DNA of 64,000 bases from Aquisalimonas sp. (GTDB lineage: Bacteria; Pseudomonadota; Gammaproteobacteria; Nitrococcales; Aquisalimonadaceae). Location: assembly GCA_007126095.1 (NCBI GenBank), contig SLBZ01000071.1:1-64000 (forward strand). The letters run 5' to 3'. Positions 9,019 to 18,038 of the stretch are shown piece after piece. Position 1 is the stretch's first letter. Every line of letters begins with the position of its first letter. The notes under the pieces are model-generated. The model was given only the letters and a program-made list of their open reading frames with translations, did no database searches and was not told the DNA's origin. A program made the position numbers and the translations under genes.

Positions 9019-9645
9019 TCAGCCGGATACGGCGACGGCCAGGACGGCAAGCCAGAACAGCAGCGTCACGCTAACGACCGCCAGGGTAACGGGGACGTGG
9101 CCGGGCTTCTGGGTGAAGCGGAGCAGCAGCAGTTTGCGGGCGTCGTACGCCTTGATGCCGTTGTGCCCCTTCTTATACCGGGTCTCCAGTGCGTCCGGGG
9201 TGGCCTCGGGCATCTCGTCCATTACGGCTTGCAGCGCATCCATGGCAGTCGGGGAGAACGCCGGTGGTTGGAGGTGGAAAGTGCGTTCGCCATCCCCGTG
9301 CCGGGTCAGGAACAGCAGGCTGTCGCCCTCCCGGCGGGCGTGGAGCAGCTCCGCTGCAGCGTTGTGAGGCAGCTCGCCGTTGTCGAAGCGGCCGGTGATC
9401 CGCAGTGCGCCGCCGGTGGCCGGCTTCTCCACCCGGAACGAGCGCGGTGCGCCATAGCGACCCTTGATCCAGGCAACGCCCGTGAGCAGTGTGGCAATGG
9501 CCAGCAGCGTGACCCATCCGGGTAGCCCCAGGTGCAGTATCCCGAATCCCGCCAGCAGTGTGACGCTGAAGCCGGCGGCCGTGGTGGCGATGTTGATGAG
9601 CGGGCGGTCGAGGGTTCCCTCGGCAACGAGCAGCGTGCGGCGCAA
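9019..9645 (-). CDS. Membrane protein of unknown function
   Basis: 208 residues. Two helices lie near the N-terminus (about 17-58), a soluble middle follows (PATGGALRITGRFDNGELPH onward), and a helix closes the C-terminus (VTLAVVSVTLLFWLAVLAVA). The start is TTG at 9645, supported by AGGAGA 7 nt upstream. The middle contains the phrase ETRYKKGHNGIKAYDARKLL, which I cannot tie to a family. It follows the exonuclease gene by 29 nt and may be its operon partner. I make no functional claim. Confidence 0.7.
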   Translation of the reverse strand: MRRTLLVAEGTLDRPLINIATTAAGFSVTLLAGFGILHLGLPGWVTLLAIATLLTGVAWIKGRYGAPRSFRVEKPATGGALRITGRFDNGELPHNAAAELLHARREGDSLLFLTRHGDGERTFHLQPPAFSPTAMDALQAVMDEMPEATPDALETRYKKGHNGIKAYDARKLLLLRFTQKPGHVPVTLAVVSVTLLFWLAVLAVAVSG

Positions 9646-9674
9646 CGTGGTCTCTCCTGTCTCCGGTCCGTGAG

Positions 9675-10460
9675 TCAGTCGGCGCCGTCGTCGCCATCGC
9701 GGCGGGCGGCCGGCCGACTGTAGTGCGGCCCATACTCCGGATCGGGCGGGCTGATCGCAAGCAGGTCAGCCACCGTGGCATCCGGGGCGGTGAGTGACGT
9801 CGCCAGCACGCGGAATATCTCGCCACAGACCAGCGCGTCGCCGCGGGCGTTGTGGCGGTCGGTGACCGTGACGCCGCAGGCCTCGGCGACATCGTCGAGA
9901 GAGAACACGCTGTGGCGTCCCGTCCACGCCTGGAACAGCACCATGGTGTTGAGGGCGGGGAAGGGCAGTTGGCAGTGGAGGTGACGGAGTGTGGCCCGGT
10001 TGAGAAAACGCAGGTCGAAGCCGATGTGGTGGCCGACCAGCAATGCGCCGTCCAGGAACGCCACGATGTCGTCGAGCACCCGCTCCAGGGATGGCGCGTC
10101 CACCACATCCGCGTCGCCGAGGCCGTGGATGGCGGTGGTCTCCGGCGGGATCGGGCGGCCCGGGTGAATCAGGGAGCAGAATTCGCGCCCGGTGGGCACC
10201 AGCCCGTGATATTCGATCAGTGCGATCTCCACCAGGCCGTCGCCGGCATAGGGCTGCATGCCGGTGGTCTCTGTATCCAGGACAACAATGCGTGCGTCAT
10301 TGACGGGCGTGGCGAGCAACGCGTCCCGGTCGAAGCCCAGGCAGCAGTTCCTGGAAGCACGTCGCCGCGGCGACAGCGGGCGATGGAATGATCGCCGCAG
10401 ACGGGCGCCAACGAGTTCCGACAACGCCTGGAGTTCCTGCTTGAGCTGCCGGAATGACAT
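9675..10460 (-). CDS. DnaQ-like 3'-5' exonuclease
   Basis: 261 residues. From residue ~58 it shows the DEDDh exonuclease fold: motif I VVLDTETTGMQP (catalytic Asp and Glu), motif II in LVGHHIGFDLRFLN, and motif III HNARGDALVCGEIF with the general-base His and final Asp. The first ~50 residues are basic and not part of the nuclease. The ATG overlaps the TGA of the upstream CNB-CBS gene (TGATG), so the two are translated together. That pairing recurs in proteobacteria, which suggests a joint role in nucleotide turnover or signalling rather than replication proofreading. Substrate unknown. Confidence 0.88.
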   Translation of the reverse strand: MSFRQLKQELQALSELVGARLRRSFHRPLSPRRRASRNCCLGFDRDALLATPVNDARIVVLDTETTGMQPYAGDGLVEIALIEYHGLVPTGREFCSLIHPGRPIPPETTAIHGLGDADVVDAPSLERVLDDIVAFLDGALLVGHHIGFDLRFLNRATLRHLHCQLPFPALNTMVLFQAWTGRHSVFSLDDVAEACGVTVTDRHNARGDALVCGEIFRVLATSLTAPDATVADLLAISPPDPEYGPHYSRPAARRDGDDGAD

Positions 10461-12340
10461 CAGTTCATGATTACGCCGAACGAGTACTGCAGTCTCTCCC
10501 GCATGCGCCGGGTGGCGCGCAGTGACACCCGCAGGCGCTCCCGGTCATGGCTGGAGAGGCGCTCCATGCGCAGCAGTGGATCGGGCGTCTCGCCGCGCTC
10601 GATCTGGTCGAGCTGATGGGTGAGCAGGAGATCCTGCAACTCTTCGAACGCGATGCGCATGCTCTCCGCGAAATCGGGGTCGAACACGCCGAGCCGTCGC
10701 AGGGAGGCGAGTCGTTCCAGGGTCTTGCAGCGGCTGATGGATTCCTTGAGTGCGAATACGCGCATGGCGTCAACGATGATGCGCAGCCCCGTGCGTTTGA
10801 TGTCGATCACCTGGCTGCCGCGGTGGCTGGTGGTCACCAGCCGGTTGAAGAAACTCAGCGGCTGCGCGATCTTTGCATCGTCACTGACCATCATGCGGAA
10901 CAGCATCTTGCCCCGGTCGTCCACCAGTTGCTCGTTGAGGTGGGTGCGCAGCCGCGAGGTGAGGCTGTCGTCGCCGTACAGCGTGGTGAAGTCGAGCATG
11001 ATGTTGGCGAGGCGCGCCTCACGCCGGCCCGGATTGTCCACCAGGTTGGTGAGCTTGTCCTTCCAGTCGCTCAGGGTGCGCCGGTAGTCGGGGTTGCGGG
11101 CCATGACATCGCCGGGGCAGAGACGGTAGCCGATCTGGTCCAGGGCCGGATTGAGGCGCTCGGAGAATTCCCGGAACCAGTCCAGGCCCGAATCATCGAC
11201 CCGGTCGTCGATGATCAGGCCGTTGTCCTGATCCGGCCGCAACAGCATCTCGCCGCGCCCGCCCGAGCCCATGACGATCACCGCAAAGCGCGCGGGCGGC
11301 CGGCCGTGCCCGTCCTGCACCATGTTGCCGATGGTGAGCTCCACCAGCCGGTGCTGCAGGGCCAGATGCATTTCCGTGAGCGCGCGCACGGCGGTGCCAG
11401 CACTGCGGTGCGCCGTGTGGACGGCCGCTGCGGCAACGTGGATCTTGCGGCGCAGGGTCACCAGTGTCTCGATGTCCGGCGCGGTCTTGATCTCGCTGTC
11501 CAGGGTGTACGGCGGCTTCGCCAGTGCCTGGATCAGCCCGGTCTCGGACATCAGTCCGACCGGGACATTGTCGTGATCCACCACCACCACGTCCCGCACC
11601 CGGTGCCGGCGCTGGATCTCCTCCACCTGCCACAGTGGCGTGTCGGGTGTGACCGAGAACGCCCCGTCCGCCTCGATGGCGTGGACGCTGTCGTCCGGTG
11701 ACGCCTCGCCATTGACCATGGCCATGAGCAGCCGCGTGGGTGTGAGCATCCCGGTGAGTCGGCCAGCCTGATCCACGAGGCCGAGGCTGCCGATCTCACG
11801 GTCGGCGAGCGTGCGGGCGGCGTCGGCCACCGTATCCGTGCTGCCGCAGGTGGGGAGTCCGCTGCTCATGAACTGCCGCACGGGACGGGCGAGGGTGCCG
11901 CGTACGGTTTCCCGCACCTGCCGCGCCTTGCGCATGCGCGATGCCAGGGCGCGGTTGATGGCTTCGAAGAACGGCGTGGATTCCTGTTCGAGTCGCTGCA
12001 CCGTGGCGCCTGGCAGGGCCAGCAGCCGGCAGTCGGAGACGGCGTGAGCGGTGGAGCGGTAATTGTCGCCGTCCAGATAGCTGGCCAGACCGATGACATC
12101 ACCGGGCTCCGCGGTGCGCAGGTCGCCGCTGGCGGCCGTCTGTTCCAGTGTGCCTTCCAGGTGGATGTAGATGCACTTGCGGTAGGCGTCGCCGGAGCGG
12201 AACAGATAACGCCCTGCACCGAGATGCATCTCTTCCCCGGCCGACAGCATCGTCTCGATGGTCTCCGGCTCCAGGGCCTGCCACATACTGGCCGCGGCAA
12301 TCCGTTGTTGGTCCGTCAGATCGGCTACTGGGGGTGTCAT
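10460..12340 (-). CDS. Cyclic nucleotide-binding / CBS-pair / DUF294 nucleotidyltransferase-like protein
   Basis: 626 residues with three parts. Residues ~15-140 form a cNMP-binding domain (LGAGRYLFRSGDAYRKCIYI; PGDVIGLASYLDG). Residues ~160-285 form a CBS pair (RPVRQFMSSGLPTCGSTDTV; VVVDHDNVPVGLMSETGLIQ). The rest is a DUF294-type nucleotidyltransferase domain with the acidic motif MGSGGRGEMLLRPDQDNGLI, plus a helical substrate-binding tail. The layout resembles GlnD-like regulators that sense adenine nucleotides. Coupled by TGATG overlap to the exonuclease downstream. The enzymatic target is not known. Confidence 0.85.
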   Translation of the reverse strand: MTPPVADLTDQQRIAAASMWQALEPETIETMLSAGEEMHLGAGRYLFRSGDAYRKCIYIHLEGTLEQTAASGDLRTAEPGDVIGLASYLDGDNYRSTAHAVSDCRLLALPGATVQRLEQESTPFFEAINRALASRMRKARQVRETVRGTLARPVRQFMSSGLPTCGSTDTVADAARTLADREIGSLGLVDQAGRLTGMLTPTRLLMAMVNGEASPDDSVHAIEADGAFSVTPDTPLWQVEEIQRRHRVRDVVVVDHDNVPVGLMSETGLIQALAKPPYTLDSEIKTAPDIETLVTLRRKIHVAAAAVHTAHRSAGTAVRALTEMHLALQHRLVELTIGNMVQDGHGRPPARFAVIVMGSGGRGEMLLRPDQDNGLIIDDRVDDSGLDWFREFSERLNPALDQIGYRLCPGDVMARNPDYRRTLSDWKDKLTNLVDNPGRREARLANIMLDFTTLYGDDSLTSRLRTHLNEQLVDDRGKMLFRMMVSDDAKIAQPLSFFNRLVTTSHRGSQVIDIKRTGLRIIVDAMRVFALKESISRCKTLERLASLRRLGVFDPDFAESMRIAFEELQDLLLTHQLDQIERGETPDPLLRMERLSSHDRERLRVSLRATRRMRERLQYSFGVIMN

Positions 12341-12386
12341 TCCGTGGTCCCGCTCACGCGTGCTGTTGATGGCGGGAAATTATCAC

Positions 12387-12415
12387 AAAAAAAGCCCCGC
12401 GGGGCGGGGCTTTTT
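12387..12415 (-). terminator. Rho-independent terminator of the BCCT transporter gene
   Basis: A GC-only stem (GCCCCGC 12394-12400 with GCGGGGC 12404-12410, three-base loop) is flanked by a run of seven As on one side and five Ts on the other, so it is a good intrinsic terminator in either direction. It sits 22 nt after the transporter stop codon and before the CNB-CBS gene on the same strand, separating the two transcripts. Confidence 0.88.
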
Positions 12416-12436
12416 CGGTGCTTCAGGTGAGGCTTG

Positions 12437-14032
12437 TCAGGCGGTGCCTGGCCGGTAGTTCGGCGCCTCTCTTGCCATGGCGTAGAGGGTGCAACCCGCC
12501 ATAGCCAAAAGTACGAAGGCAAACGGGAAGCCGAGTGTGATCGCGCCCGCCTGTAGCGCCGCAAGACCGCCGCTCAGCAGCAGTGCGATGGCGACGAGGC
12601 CCTCGAAAATGGCCCAGAAGGAGCGCTGCACCACAGGTGCGTCGGTTTTGCCGCCGGCGCTGATGGTGTCGATCACCAGCGACCCGGAGTCCGACGAGGT
12701 CACGAAGAAGATCATCACCAGGAAGATCGCCACCGACGACGTCAGGAACGTCAGCGGCAGACCTTCGAGCATGCCGAACAGCACCATGGTGTCGTCGTAG
12801 CTCTCGACCACATACTGGTAGACCCCCTCGAAGCCGTCCACCACGTACTGTTCGATGGCGTAGCCGCCCATGATGTTCATCCAAATCACCGTAGCGACCA
12901 CCGGCACGATGAGCACGCAGGTGATGAACTCACGCACCGTGCGGCCGTAGGAGACCCGGGCGATGAACATGCCCACGAACGGCGCCCATGAGGTCCACCA
13001 CGCCCAGTAGAACACCGTCCAGCCGTGCATGAAGCCTTCGTCCTCACGGCCGATGGGATTGCTGAGCGGGATCAGGTTGGTCAGGTAATGCCCGATACTG
13101 GTGACGCTGTTCGCCAGGATACTGACCGTGGAGCCCGCCACCAGAATGAACGCGCCGAGCAGAGCAAACAGGATCATGTTCAGGGCACTGAGGCGGCGCA
13201 CACCGCCGTGAATCCCCAGCAGAATGGATACGAGCGCGATGGCAGTGATCACCAGGATCAGCGTAACCACTGTGGCGTTACCTTCGGGGAAACCCCAAAC
13301 ATGAGACATGCCGGCCGCCGCTTGTTCGGCACCGTAGCCCAGAGACGTGGCCAGACCGAACATGGTTGCAAACACGGCCATGATGTCGATGAAGTGCCCG
13401 GGCCAGCCCCACACGCGATCACCCAGGATCGGGAAGAAGGCCGAGCGGATGGTCAGGGGCAGACCATAGTTGAAGCTGAAGAACGCCAGCGATACGGCCA
13501 CGACAGCGTAAATCGCCCATGGGTGGAAACCCCAGTGGAAAATGGTTGCGGCCATGGCAAGTTCGCGGGCCCCTTCTTCGCCACCTTCAACGCCGAACGG
13601 CGGGTTGAAATAGTGGAAGAATGGTTCCAGCACACCAAAGAACATCAGGCCGATGCCCATACCTGCCGCAAAGAGCATTCCGAACCAGGCCAGCCGAGTA
13701 AACTCCGGCGTGGCTGATGCTCCGCCAAGTCGGATCCGGCCCATGGGCGTCACTAGGAGGATCAGGCAGAAGAGCACGAACAGATTGCCCGCCCCCATGT
13801 AGACCCAGTCGAACGTGCTTTCCAGATATGTGCGTACCCCGTGCAGCACCTCGTAGGTGGCGTCAGGGAAGACCATGGCTACGGCGACCGCCAGTGCGAT
13901 ACCCACCGCGGTAATGAAAAAAACCGGGTTGTGGAGTTCCAGCCCGAGCGGTCGGACGTTATCCTGACCGACCTCGTAGTCTGTTTCCACAGTCGGATTA
14001 TAGTCGTCAGGATTCTGATTCGGATCAGTCAC
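12437..14032 (-). CDS. BCCT family betaine/choline/carnitine transporter
   Basis: A large inner-membrane carrier with about 12 helices. Family signatures are AAGMGIGLMFFGVLEPFFHY, the Trp-rich segment VFYWAWWTSWAPFVGMFIAR (TM8) and VMIFFVTSSDSGSLVIDTIS. BCCT carriers import betaine, choline, carnitine or ectoine-like solutes, usually driven by Na+ or H+, for osmoprotection or catabolism. I place the start at GTG 14032, giving 531 residues, because GGGGAG lies 6 nt upstream; an ATG 19 codons earlier has no such site. The N-terminal ~40 residues are acidic and polar. It is a single gene ended by an intrinsic terminator; substrate unproven. Confidence 0.92.
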   Translation of the reverse strand: MTDPNQNPDDYNPTVETDYEVGQDNVRPLGLELHNPVFFITAVGIALAVAVAMVFPDATYEVLHGVRTYLESTFDWVYMGAGNLFVLFCLILLVTPMGRIRLGGASATPEFTRLAWFGMLFAAGMGIGLMFFGVLEPFFHYFNPPFGVEGGEEGARELAMAATIFHWGFHPWAIYAVVAVSLAFFSFNYGLPLTIRSAFFPILGDRVWGWPGHFIDIMAVFATMFGLATSLGYGAEQAAAGMSHVWGFPEGNATVVTLILVITAIALVSILLGIHGGVRRLSALNMILFALLGAFILVAGSTVSILANSVTSIGHYLTNLIPLSNPIGREDEGFMHGWTVFYWAWWTSWAPFVGMFIARVSYGRTVREFITCVLIVPVVATVIWMNIMGGYAIEQYVVDGFEGVYQYVVESYDDTMVLFGMLEGLPLTFLTSSVAIFLVMIFFVTSSDSGSLVIDTISAGGKTDAPVVQRSFWAIFEGLVAIALLLSGGLAALQAGAITLGFPFAFVLLAMAGCTLYAMAREAPNYRPGTA

Positions 14033-14369
14033 GACGTACTCCCCAGAGGTTATATTCGCGCTTCCGATGAGTCCGCGTGGCCGGCCCATGGGAAACGTGA
14101 TTGATTGGTTGTACGAAACACTTGCATTATCTACACCCTTTTTTACTTTGATTCATCGTAGCGGTGTGGTCAAACCGGTCTGGTCTGGCAACAGGCGCTG
14201 ACGCTAGGCCGAACACGCGTGCAACCGGTTGGGCCACTTCTGTACGTTAGTGTCCACATTGCGGACCGGACTGGAAGAGGCCGGCCTGCGTCTGGAGCGG
14301 CGGGCTCTGCGACTGCTTCCGGGCGACTGGGAACGATGCTCCACCGGCCGCCAGTGACGACCGCAACGG
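14033..14369. other. Non-coding spacer with probable promoter of the BCCT gene
   Basis: About 340 nt with no convincing gene. The part near 14100-14160 is strikingly AT-richer than its surroundings, with runs of T and A, and on the minus strand holds a GATAAT hexamer (14126-14131) that could be the -10 box of the BCCT gene; I see no good -35 partner. The remainder to 14369 is GC-rich and shows no coding pattern on either strand. Confidence 0.4.
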
Positions 14370-14398
14370 CCCGCCATCCCGTTCGCCGGGATGGCGGG
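14370..14398 (-). terminator. Hairpin after the second chemoreceptor gene
   Basis: A perfect 11-bp stem (14370-14380 with 14388-14398, arm CCCGCCATCCC) with a 7-nt loop starts 8 nt after the chemoreceptor stop. There is no U-tract, so it may act as a weak terminator or a 3' end stabiliser rather than a classic intrinsic terminator. Confidence 0.55.
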
Positions 14399-14406
14399 GG
14401 CGTTGG

Positions 14407-16320
14407 TCAGTACTTGAACTTCGCCACCAGGTTCTGGAGCTGGTTGGCCAGGCGCGCCAGCTGATCGCCGGCGGTGGCGGTCTGCGTGGCGCCCTCGGCC
14501 GTCTGCTCCGAGATATCGTTGATGCTGACGATGTTGCGGTTGATCTCGTCGGCCACGGAACTCTGCTCCTCGGCGGCGGAGGCGATCTGGTCATTCATCT
14601 CGCTGATCCGGCTCACCGACTGGGTGATGGAGCCCAGGGACTCGGAGGCGTTGCCGGCCTCCTCCACGGTGCTGTGGGCCCGGCTGCGGCTGTTCTCCAT
14701 GGCCTCGACCGCCTCGCGGGAACCGGACTGCAACCGCTCGATCATGGCCTGGATCTCCTGGGTGGAGTCCTGGGTTCGGCTGGCGAGGGTGCGAACCTCG
14801 TCGGCGACCACGGCGAAGCCGCGGCCGGCCTCGCCGGCCCGGGCAGCCTCGATGGCGGCGTTGAGGGCCAGCAGGTTGGTTTGATCGGCGACCTCGCGGA
14901 TGACGTCGAGAACGGAGCCGATGTTATCTGTGTCGCTGCCGAGGCGGTTGATGGTCTCGGCGGCGCTCTCCACCTCCTGGGCCAGGTTGTTGATGCCGGT
15001 GATGGTGCGATCGACTACCTGGGAGCCCTGCTGGGCGCTGACGTCGGCCTCGCGGGCGGCCTCGGCGGCGCTCTCGGCGTTGCGGGCGACGTCCTGGACG
15101 GTGGCGGTCATCTCGTTCATGGCCGTGACCACCTGCTCGGTCTCCTCGCGCTGGCGCTGGGTGTTCTGGTTGGTCTCGGCGGTGATGGTGGACATCTCCT
15201 CCGCCGCCGAGGCGAGCTGCTCGGTGGAGCCGCCGACCTCGCTGACCGTCGCCTGGACCCTCTGGGCGAAGAGGTTGAAGGCGTGGGCGAGTGCGGCGAT
15301 CTCGTCCTTGCCGCTCTCGTCCAGCCGCTTGGTGAGGTCGCCCTCGCCCTCGGCGATCTCGCACATGGCCTCGACGGTGTCGTTCACCGGGCGAACGATG
15401 GAGCGCCCGATGAACCAGGCGATGGCCAGGCCGGCGGCGATGGCGATGAGGCCGATGATCAGGACGCTGTTACGGGACGTGCTCATGGCTGTGGCATAGA
15501 AATCGCGGTCCATGGCGATCTCGACCACGGCGATGTGGTTGCCGTCGAAGTCCGGGATGGCACGGACCACAGTGGCGTAGCGTGTACCGTCGCGCTCGGC
15601 GCGGCGCATGACGCGCTCGCCGCCCAGCGCGGCGCGCACCGCCTCCGCATCGGTAAAGGTGTCCCCGGGGATATTGCTGGCCAGGGTGTTCATGTCGCGG
15701 TCCTCCAGGGTGTGGAGGGCCATGTTGGCACCGAACTCCTCGGTGAAGGTGTCGGCGAAGTCCTGCGCCAGGTTGAGGCCGAACTCCACTGAACCGATGT
15801 GCTCGTCTGCCGGGGAGTAGACCGGGCTCAGGCCGCGGATGCCGATGCCGAAGACGCCGCCGTCCAGCCCGCGAATCGGCTGCTGGCGCCGGTTGGTTTC
15901 GACGATGGTCGGCCGCCGGTCGGTGAGGTCGTCGCCGTAGTTGTCCAGCGCGTGCACGCGCAGGAAGGAGGTCGCCGTCGGGGTGTGGAACTGGAACTGG
16001 GCCACGCCGTGCTCCTCGCTCAGTCGCTCGAAGGCGGGGTGGAACTGGTCGACCAGGGTCTCGCGATCGCGCTCGGCGAAGGTGGCGCGGACCTCGGGCT
16101 GCTCGGCCACCAGGGCACTCATCGCTTCGGCGAAGCCGCTCTGGGTCTCGATCTGGGAGCGGACGGCGTCGTACATGCTGCGCAGTTCTCGGTCCTCGGC
16201 CTCGTCGATGATGGAGCCGATCTGGCCGAGGACCGTGGGTGTGATGATGGCGAGGGTCACCGCCAGGGTCACGGCGAAACCGATGAGGATGCGGGTTCCG
16301 ATCTTCACGGAGCTGAGCAT
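14407..16320 (-). CDS. Methyl-accepting chemotaxis protein with dCache_3-like sensor
   Basis: 637 residues from the ATG at 16320, preceded by AGAAGG about 8 nt upstream; the frame is open 21 codons further but without a ribosome site. Helix 1 is at about 11-33. The periplasmic domain to about 300 reads as a double-Cache type ([40 protein letters not shown]; an [10 protein letters not shown] stretch). Helix 2 is [20 protein letters not shown], then HAMP and a signalling domain with [20 protein letters not shown] and [18 protein letters not shown]. It lies opposite a flagellar-type promoter, so it is probably expressed with the motility regulon. Ligand unknown. Confidence 0.95.
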   Translation of the reverse strand: MLSSVKIGTRILIGFAVTLAVTLAIITPTVLGQIGSIIDEAEDRELRSMYDAVRSQIETQSGFAEAMSALVAEQPEVRATFAERDRETLVDQFHPAFERLSEEHGVAQFQFHTPTATSFLRVHALDNYGDDLTDRRPTIVETNRRQQPIRGLDGGVFGIGIRGLSPVYSPADEHIGSVEFGLNLAQDFADTFTEEFGANMALHTLEDRDMNTLASNIPGDTFTDAEAVRAALGGERVMRRAERDGTRYATVVRAIPDFDGNHIAVVEIAMDRDFYATAMSTSRNSVLIIGLIAIAAGLAIAWFIGRSIVRPVNDTVEAMCEIAEGEGDLTKRLDESGKDEIAALAHAFNLFAQRVQATVSEVGGSTEQLASAAEEMSTITAETNQNTQRQREETEQVVTAMNEMTATVQDVARNAESAAEAAREADVSAQQGSQVVDRTITGINNLAQEVESAAETINRLGSDTDNIGSVLDVIREVADQTNLLALNAAIEAARAGEAGRGFAVVADEVRTLASRTQDSTQEIQAMIERLQSGSREAVEAMENSRSRAHSTVEEAGNASESLGSITQSVSRISEMNDQIASAAEEQSSVADEINRNIVSINDISEQTAEGATQTATAGDQLARLANQLQNLVAKFKY

Positions 16321-16792
16321 GGCGTTTGCCTTCTGGTCTGGCGAATAAATGAGCGTCGGTGGCCGCAGTTTGCGACGCGGCACGCCTGTTTATCGGACAG
16401 CGAAGCCGAACCTTGAAAAGGCGCAAATTCTGGACAGGAAGGGTTGGAAGGAATATGAACCGATTCCGACTTAATAGAATTTTGAAATACCGGGGTTGCG
16501 CGGGGTGGGCGGCGCGCTCAGGAACGACGCGCGAGCAGCACGTGGAGGGCGCCGCTCCCCCCTGGTTGCGGGGGGCGGGACTGTAGGCGAAAATCCGGGG
16601 TTGGTGGAGCAACCACTGACGGACCAGCGGGCGCAGTACCGGCGGGGCGCGAGGCGTCCGCCGCGCAGGCGGCGTATGACCGCGTGCTGGACACCGGGTT
16701 GCTGCACCGTTTCCGGCTCGTCAGTGATCCCGGGGTGACGTCGGCTCATGGGGTTTCCGCAATGACACCCTGATTTCGATGGAAAGTGACCC
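16321..16792. other. Divergent intergenic region between chemoreceptor and RND adaptor
   Basis: About 470 nt without a credible gene; the open frames here give Arg/Gly/Pro-rich translations with no family resemblance. It holds the sigma-28-type promoter for the chemoreceptor at 16390-16416, an AT-richer patch near 16470-16490, and two small imperfect hairpins (16555-16578 and 16599-16615). The promoter of the RND operon should be in the right-hand part, but no clear hexamers stand out. Confidence 0.4.
16390..16416 (-). promoter_or_regulatory. Sigma-28 (FliA)-type promoter of the chemoreceptor gene
   Basis: On the minus strand TCAAGGTT, 11 nt, then TCCGATAA. Against the FliA consensus TAAAGTTT-N11-GCCGATAA the -35 matches 6 of 8 and the -10 matches 7 of 8 with the exact spacing. 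It ends 70 nt upstream of the chemoreceptor ATG at 16320, a normal leader length. Sigma-28 control of chemoreceptors is well established; the match here is by eye. Confidence 0.65.
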
Positions 16793-18031
16793 ATGAACCG
16801 ATTGTTCCGCTGGATATTGCCGGTCTTGATCCTTGCCGGTGCCTCGGGGATTGCCCTGCTGCTGGTACTGACCGGCCCGGACGTGCCCGCAGAGCCTGCC
16901 GAGGAACGAGCCTGGCCGGTTGCCACCGTGACCGCCACGGTGGCTGCCCATCGTCCCTTGGTGCGGATGCAGGGATTCCTGGAGTCGCCTCGCACTGCCG
17001 GGTTAACCGCCGCCGTGGAGGGCGACGTGGCGGAGCTGCAGGCCCGCGAGGGCGATCAGGTCGAAGAAGGCGGCGCCCTGGTGCGCCTGGACGATCGGGA
17101 GCTTCGGCTCACGCTGACGCAGCAGGAAGCCGACGTGGCCGACCTGGAAAGCCAGCGGCGAACGGAACAGCGGCGTATCGAAGGCGATCGCCAGGATCTC
17201 GCTTTGGAGCAGGAACTGGAAGCGTTGCTGGAACGGGAGGTTGAGCGGCTGCGCGACCTCTCCCGTGATCAGTACGCGTCGCCCTCGCAGCTTGAGCAGG
17301 CCGAGCAGCAGCTCAAACGTCAGCGGCTGGCGGTGGCCGAGCGCCAGTTCGCAGTGGACACCGCGCAGAACCGGCTGGACCGGCTGGATGCAGGGCTCGA
17401 CCGTGCACGGGCGCTGCGCGACCGGGCCGCGCTGGATCTCAGCCGCGCCGAAGTGCGTGCGCCGTTCGCCGGTCGCGTGGCGGAGGTGGCGGTCTCTCCG
17501 GGTGACCGGGTCCGCCCGGGCGAGCCGCTGGTCACTCTCTATGACACCGAAGCACTGGAGGTGCGCGCTACTGTGCCGCGACAAGTGCTGGCGCCGCTGC
17601 GGCTCGCACTGGCCGGCTCCGGCGTGGACGCGCACGCCACCGTGGATGGCGAGACCGTGCCCGTGTCTCTGTCACGCTTCTCCGGGCGGGCCGAGCGGGG
17701 GCAAGGGGGCGTGGACGCCCTGTTCCGAGTCAACGGAGGTGGTGACGGACTCGTCCTTGGGCGGTTCGCGACACTGGAGATGACGTTGCCTCCCGAGCCC
17801 GACACGGTGCTGCTCCCATTCGAGGCCTTGTACGACGCCGGCAGGATCTACCGCGTGCGGGACGGGCGCATGGAAGCCGTGGATGTCACCCGTGTCGGTC
17901 AGGCACGCCACGACAGCGGCCGCCGTGGAGTGCTGGTGAGAGCGGCGGAGCTGGAAACCGGTGATGCCATCGTCGCCACCCAGATCCCGCAGGCAATGGA
18001 TGGCCTGCGTGTGCAGGTCCTGGAGCAATAG
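16793..18031 (+). CDS. RND efflux pump periplasmic adaptor (HlyD/AcrA family)
   Basis: 412 residues. An N-terminal membrane anchor (residues ~5-27, FRWILPVLILAGASGIALLL) is followed by the split lipoyl domain (AAVEGDVAELQAREGDQVEE and EVRAPFAGRVAEVAVSPGDR). These flank a long alpha-helical coiled-coil hairpin (~100-215, rich in Glu, Gln, Arg, Leu). Beta-barrel and membrane-proximal domains follow. The adaptor joins the inner-membrane pump encoded next door to an outer-membrane channel not found in this window. A GGAAAG ribosome site precedes the ATG, and the pump gene starts 7 nt downstream. Confidence 0.92.
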   Translation: MNRLFRWILPVLILAGASGIALLLVLTGPDVPAEPAEERAWPVATVTATVAAHRPLVRMQGFLESPRTAGLTAAVEGDVAELQAREGDQVEEGGALVRLDDRELRLTLTQQEADVADLESQRRTEQRRIEGDRQDLALEQELEALLEREVERLRDLSRDQYASPSQLEQAEQQLKRQRLAVAERQFAVDTAQNRLDRLDAGLDRARALRDRAALDLSRAEVRAPFAGRVAEVAVSPGDRVRPGEPLVTLYDTEALEVRATVPRQVLAPLRLALAGSGVDAHATVDGETVPVSLSRFSGRAERGQGGVDALFRVNGGGDGLVLGRFATLEMTLPPEPDTVLLPFEALYDAGRIYRVRDGRMEAVDVTRVGQARHDSGRRGVLVRAAELETGDAIVATQIPQAMDGLRVQVLEQ

Positions 18032-18038
18032 CACGTCC

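Noticed and set aside
16496..16738. An 80-codon frame in the chemoreceptor-RND gap
   Set aside because: Arg/Gly/Pro-rich, no ribosome site and no relative I know; the reverse-strand alternative across 16471-16995 overlaps the adaptor gene.
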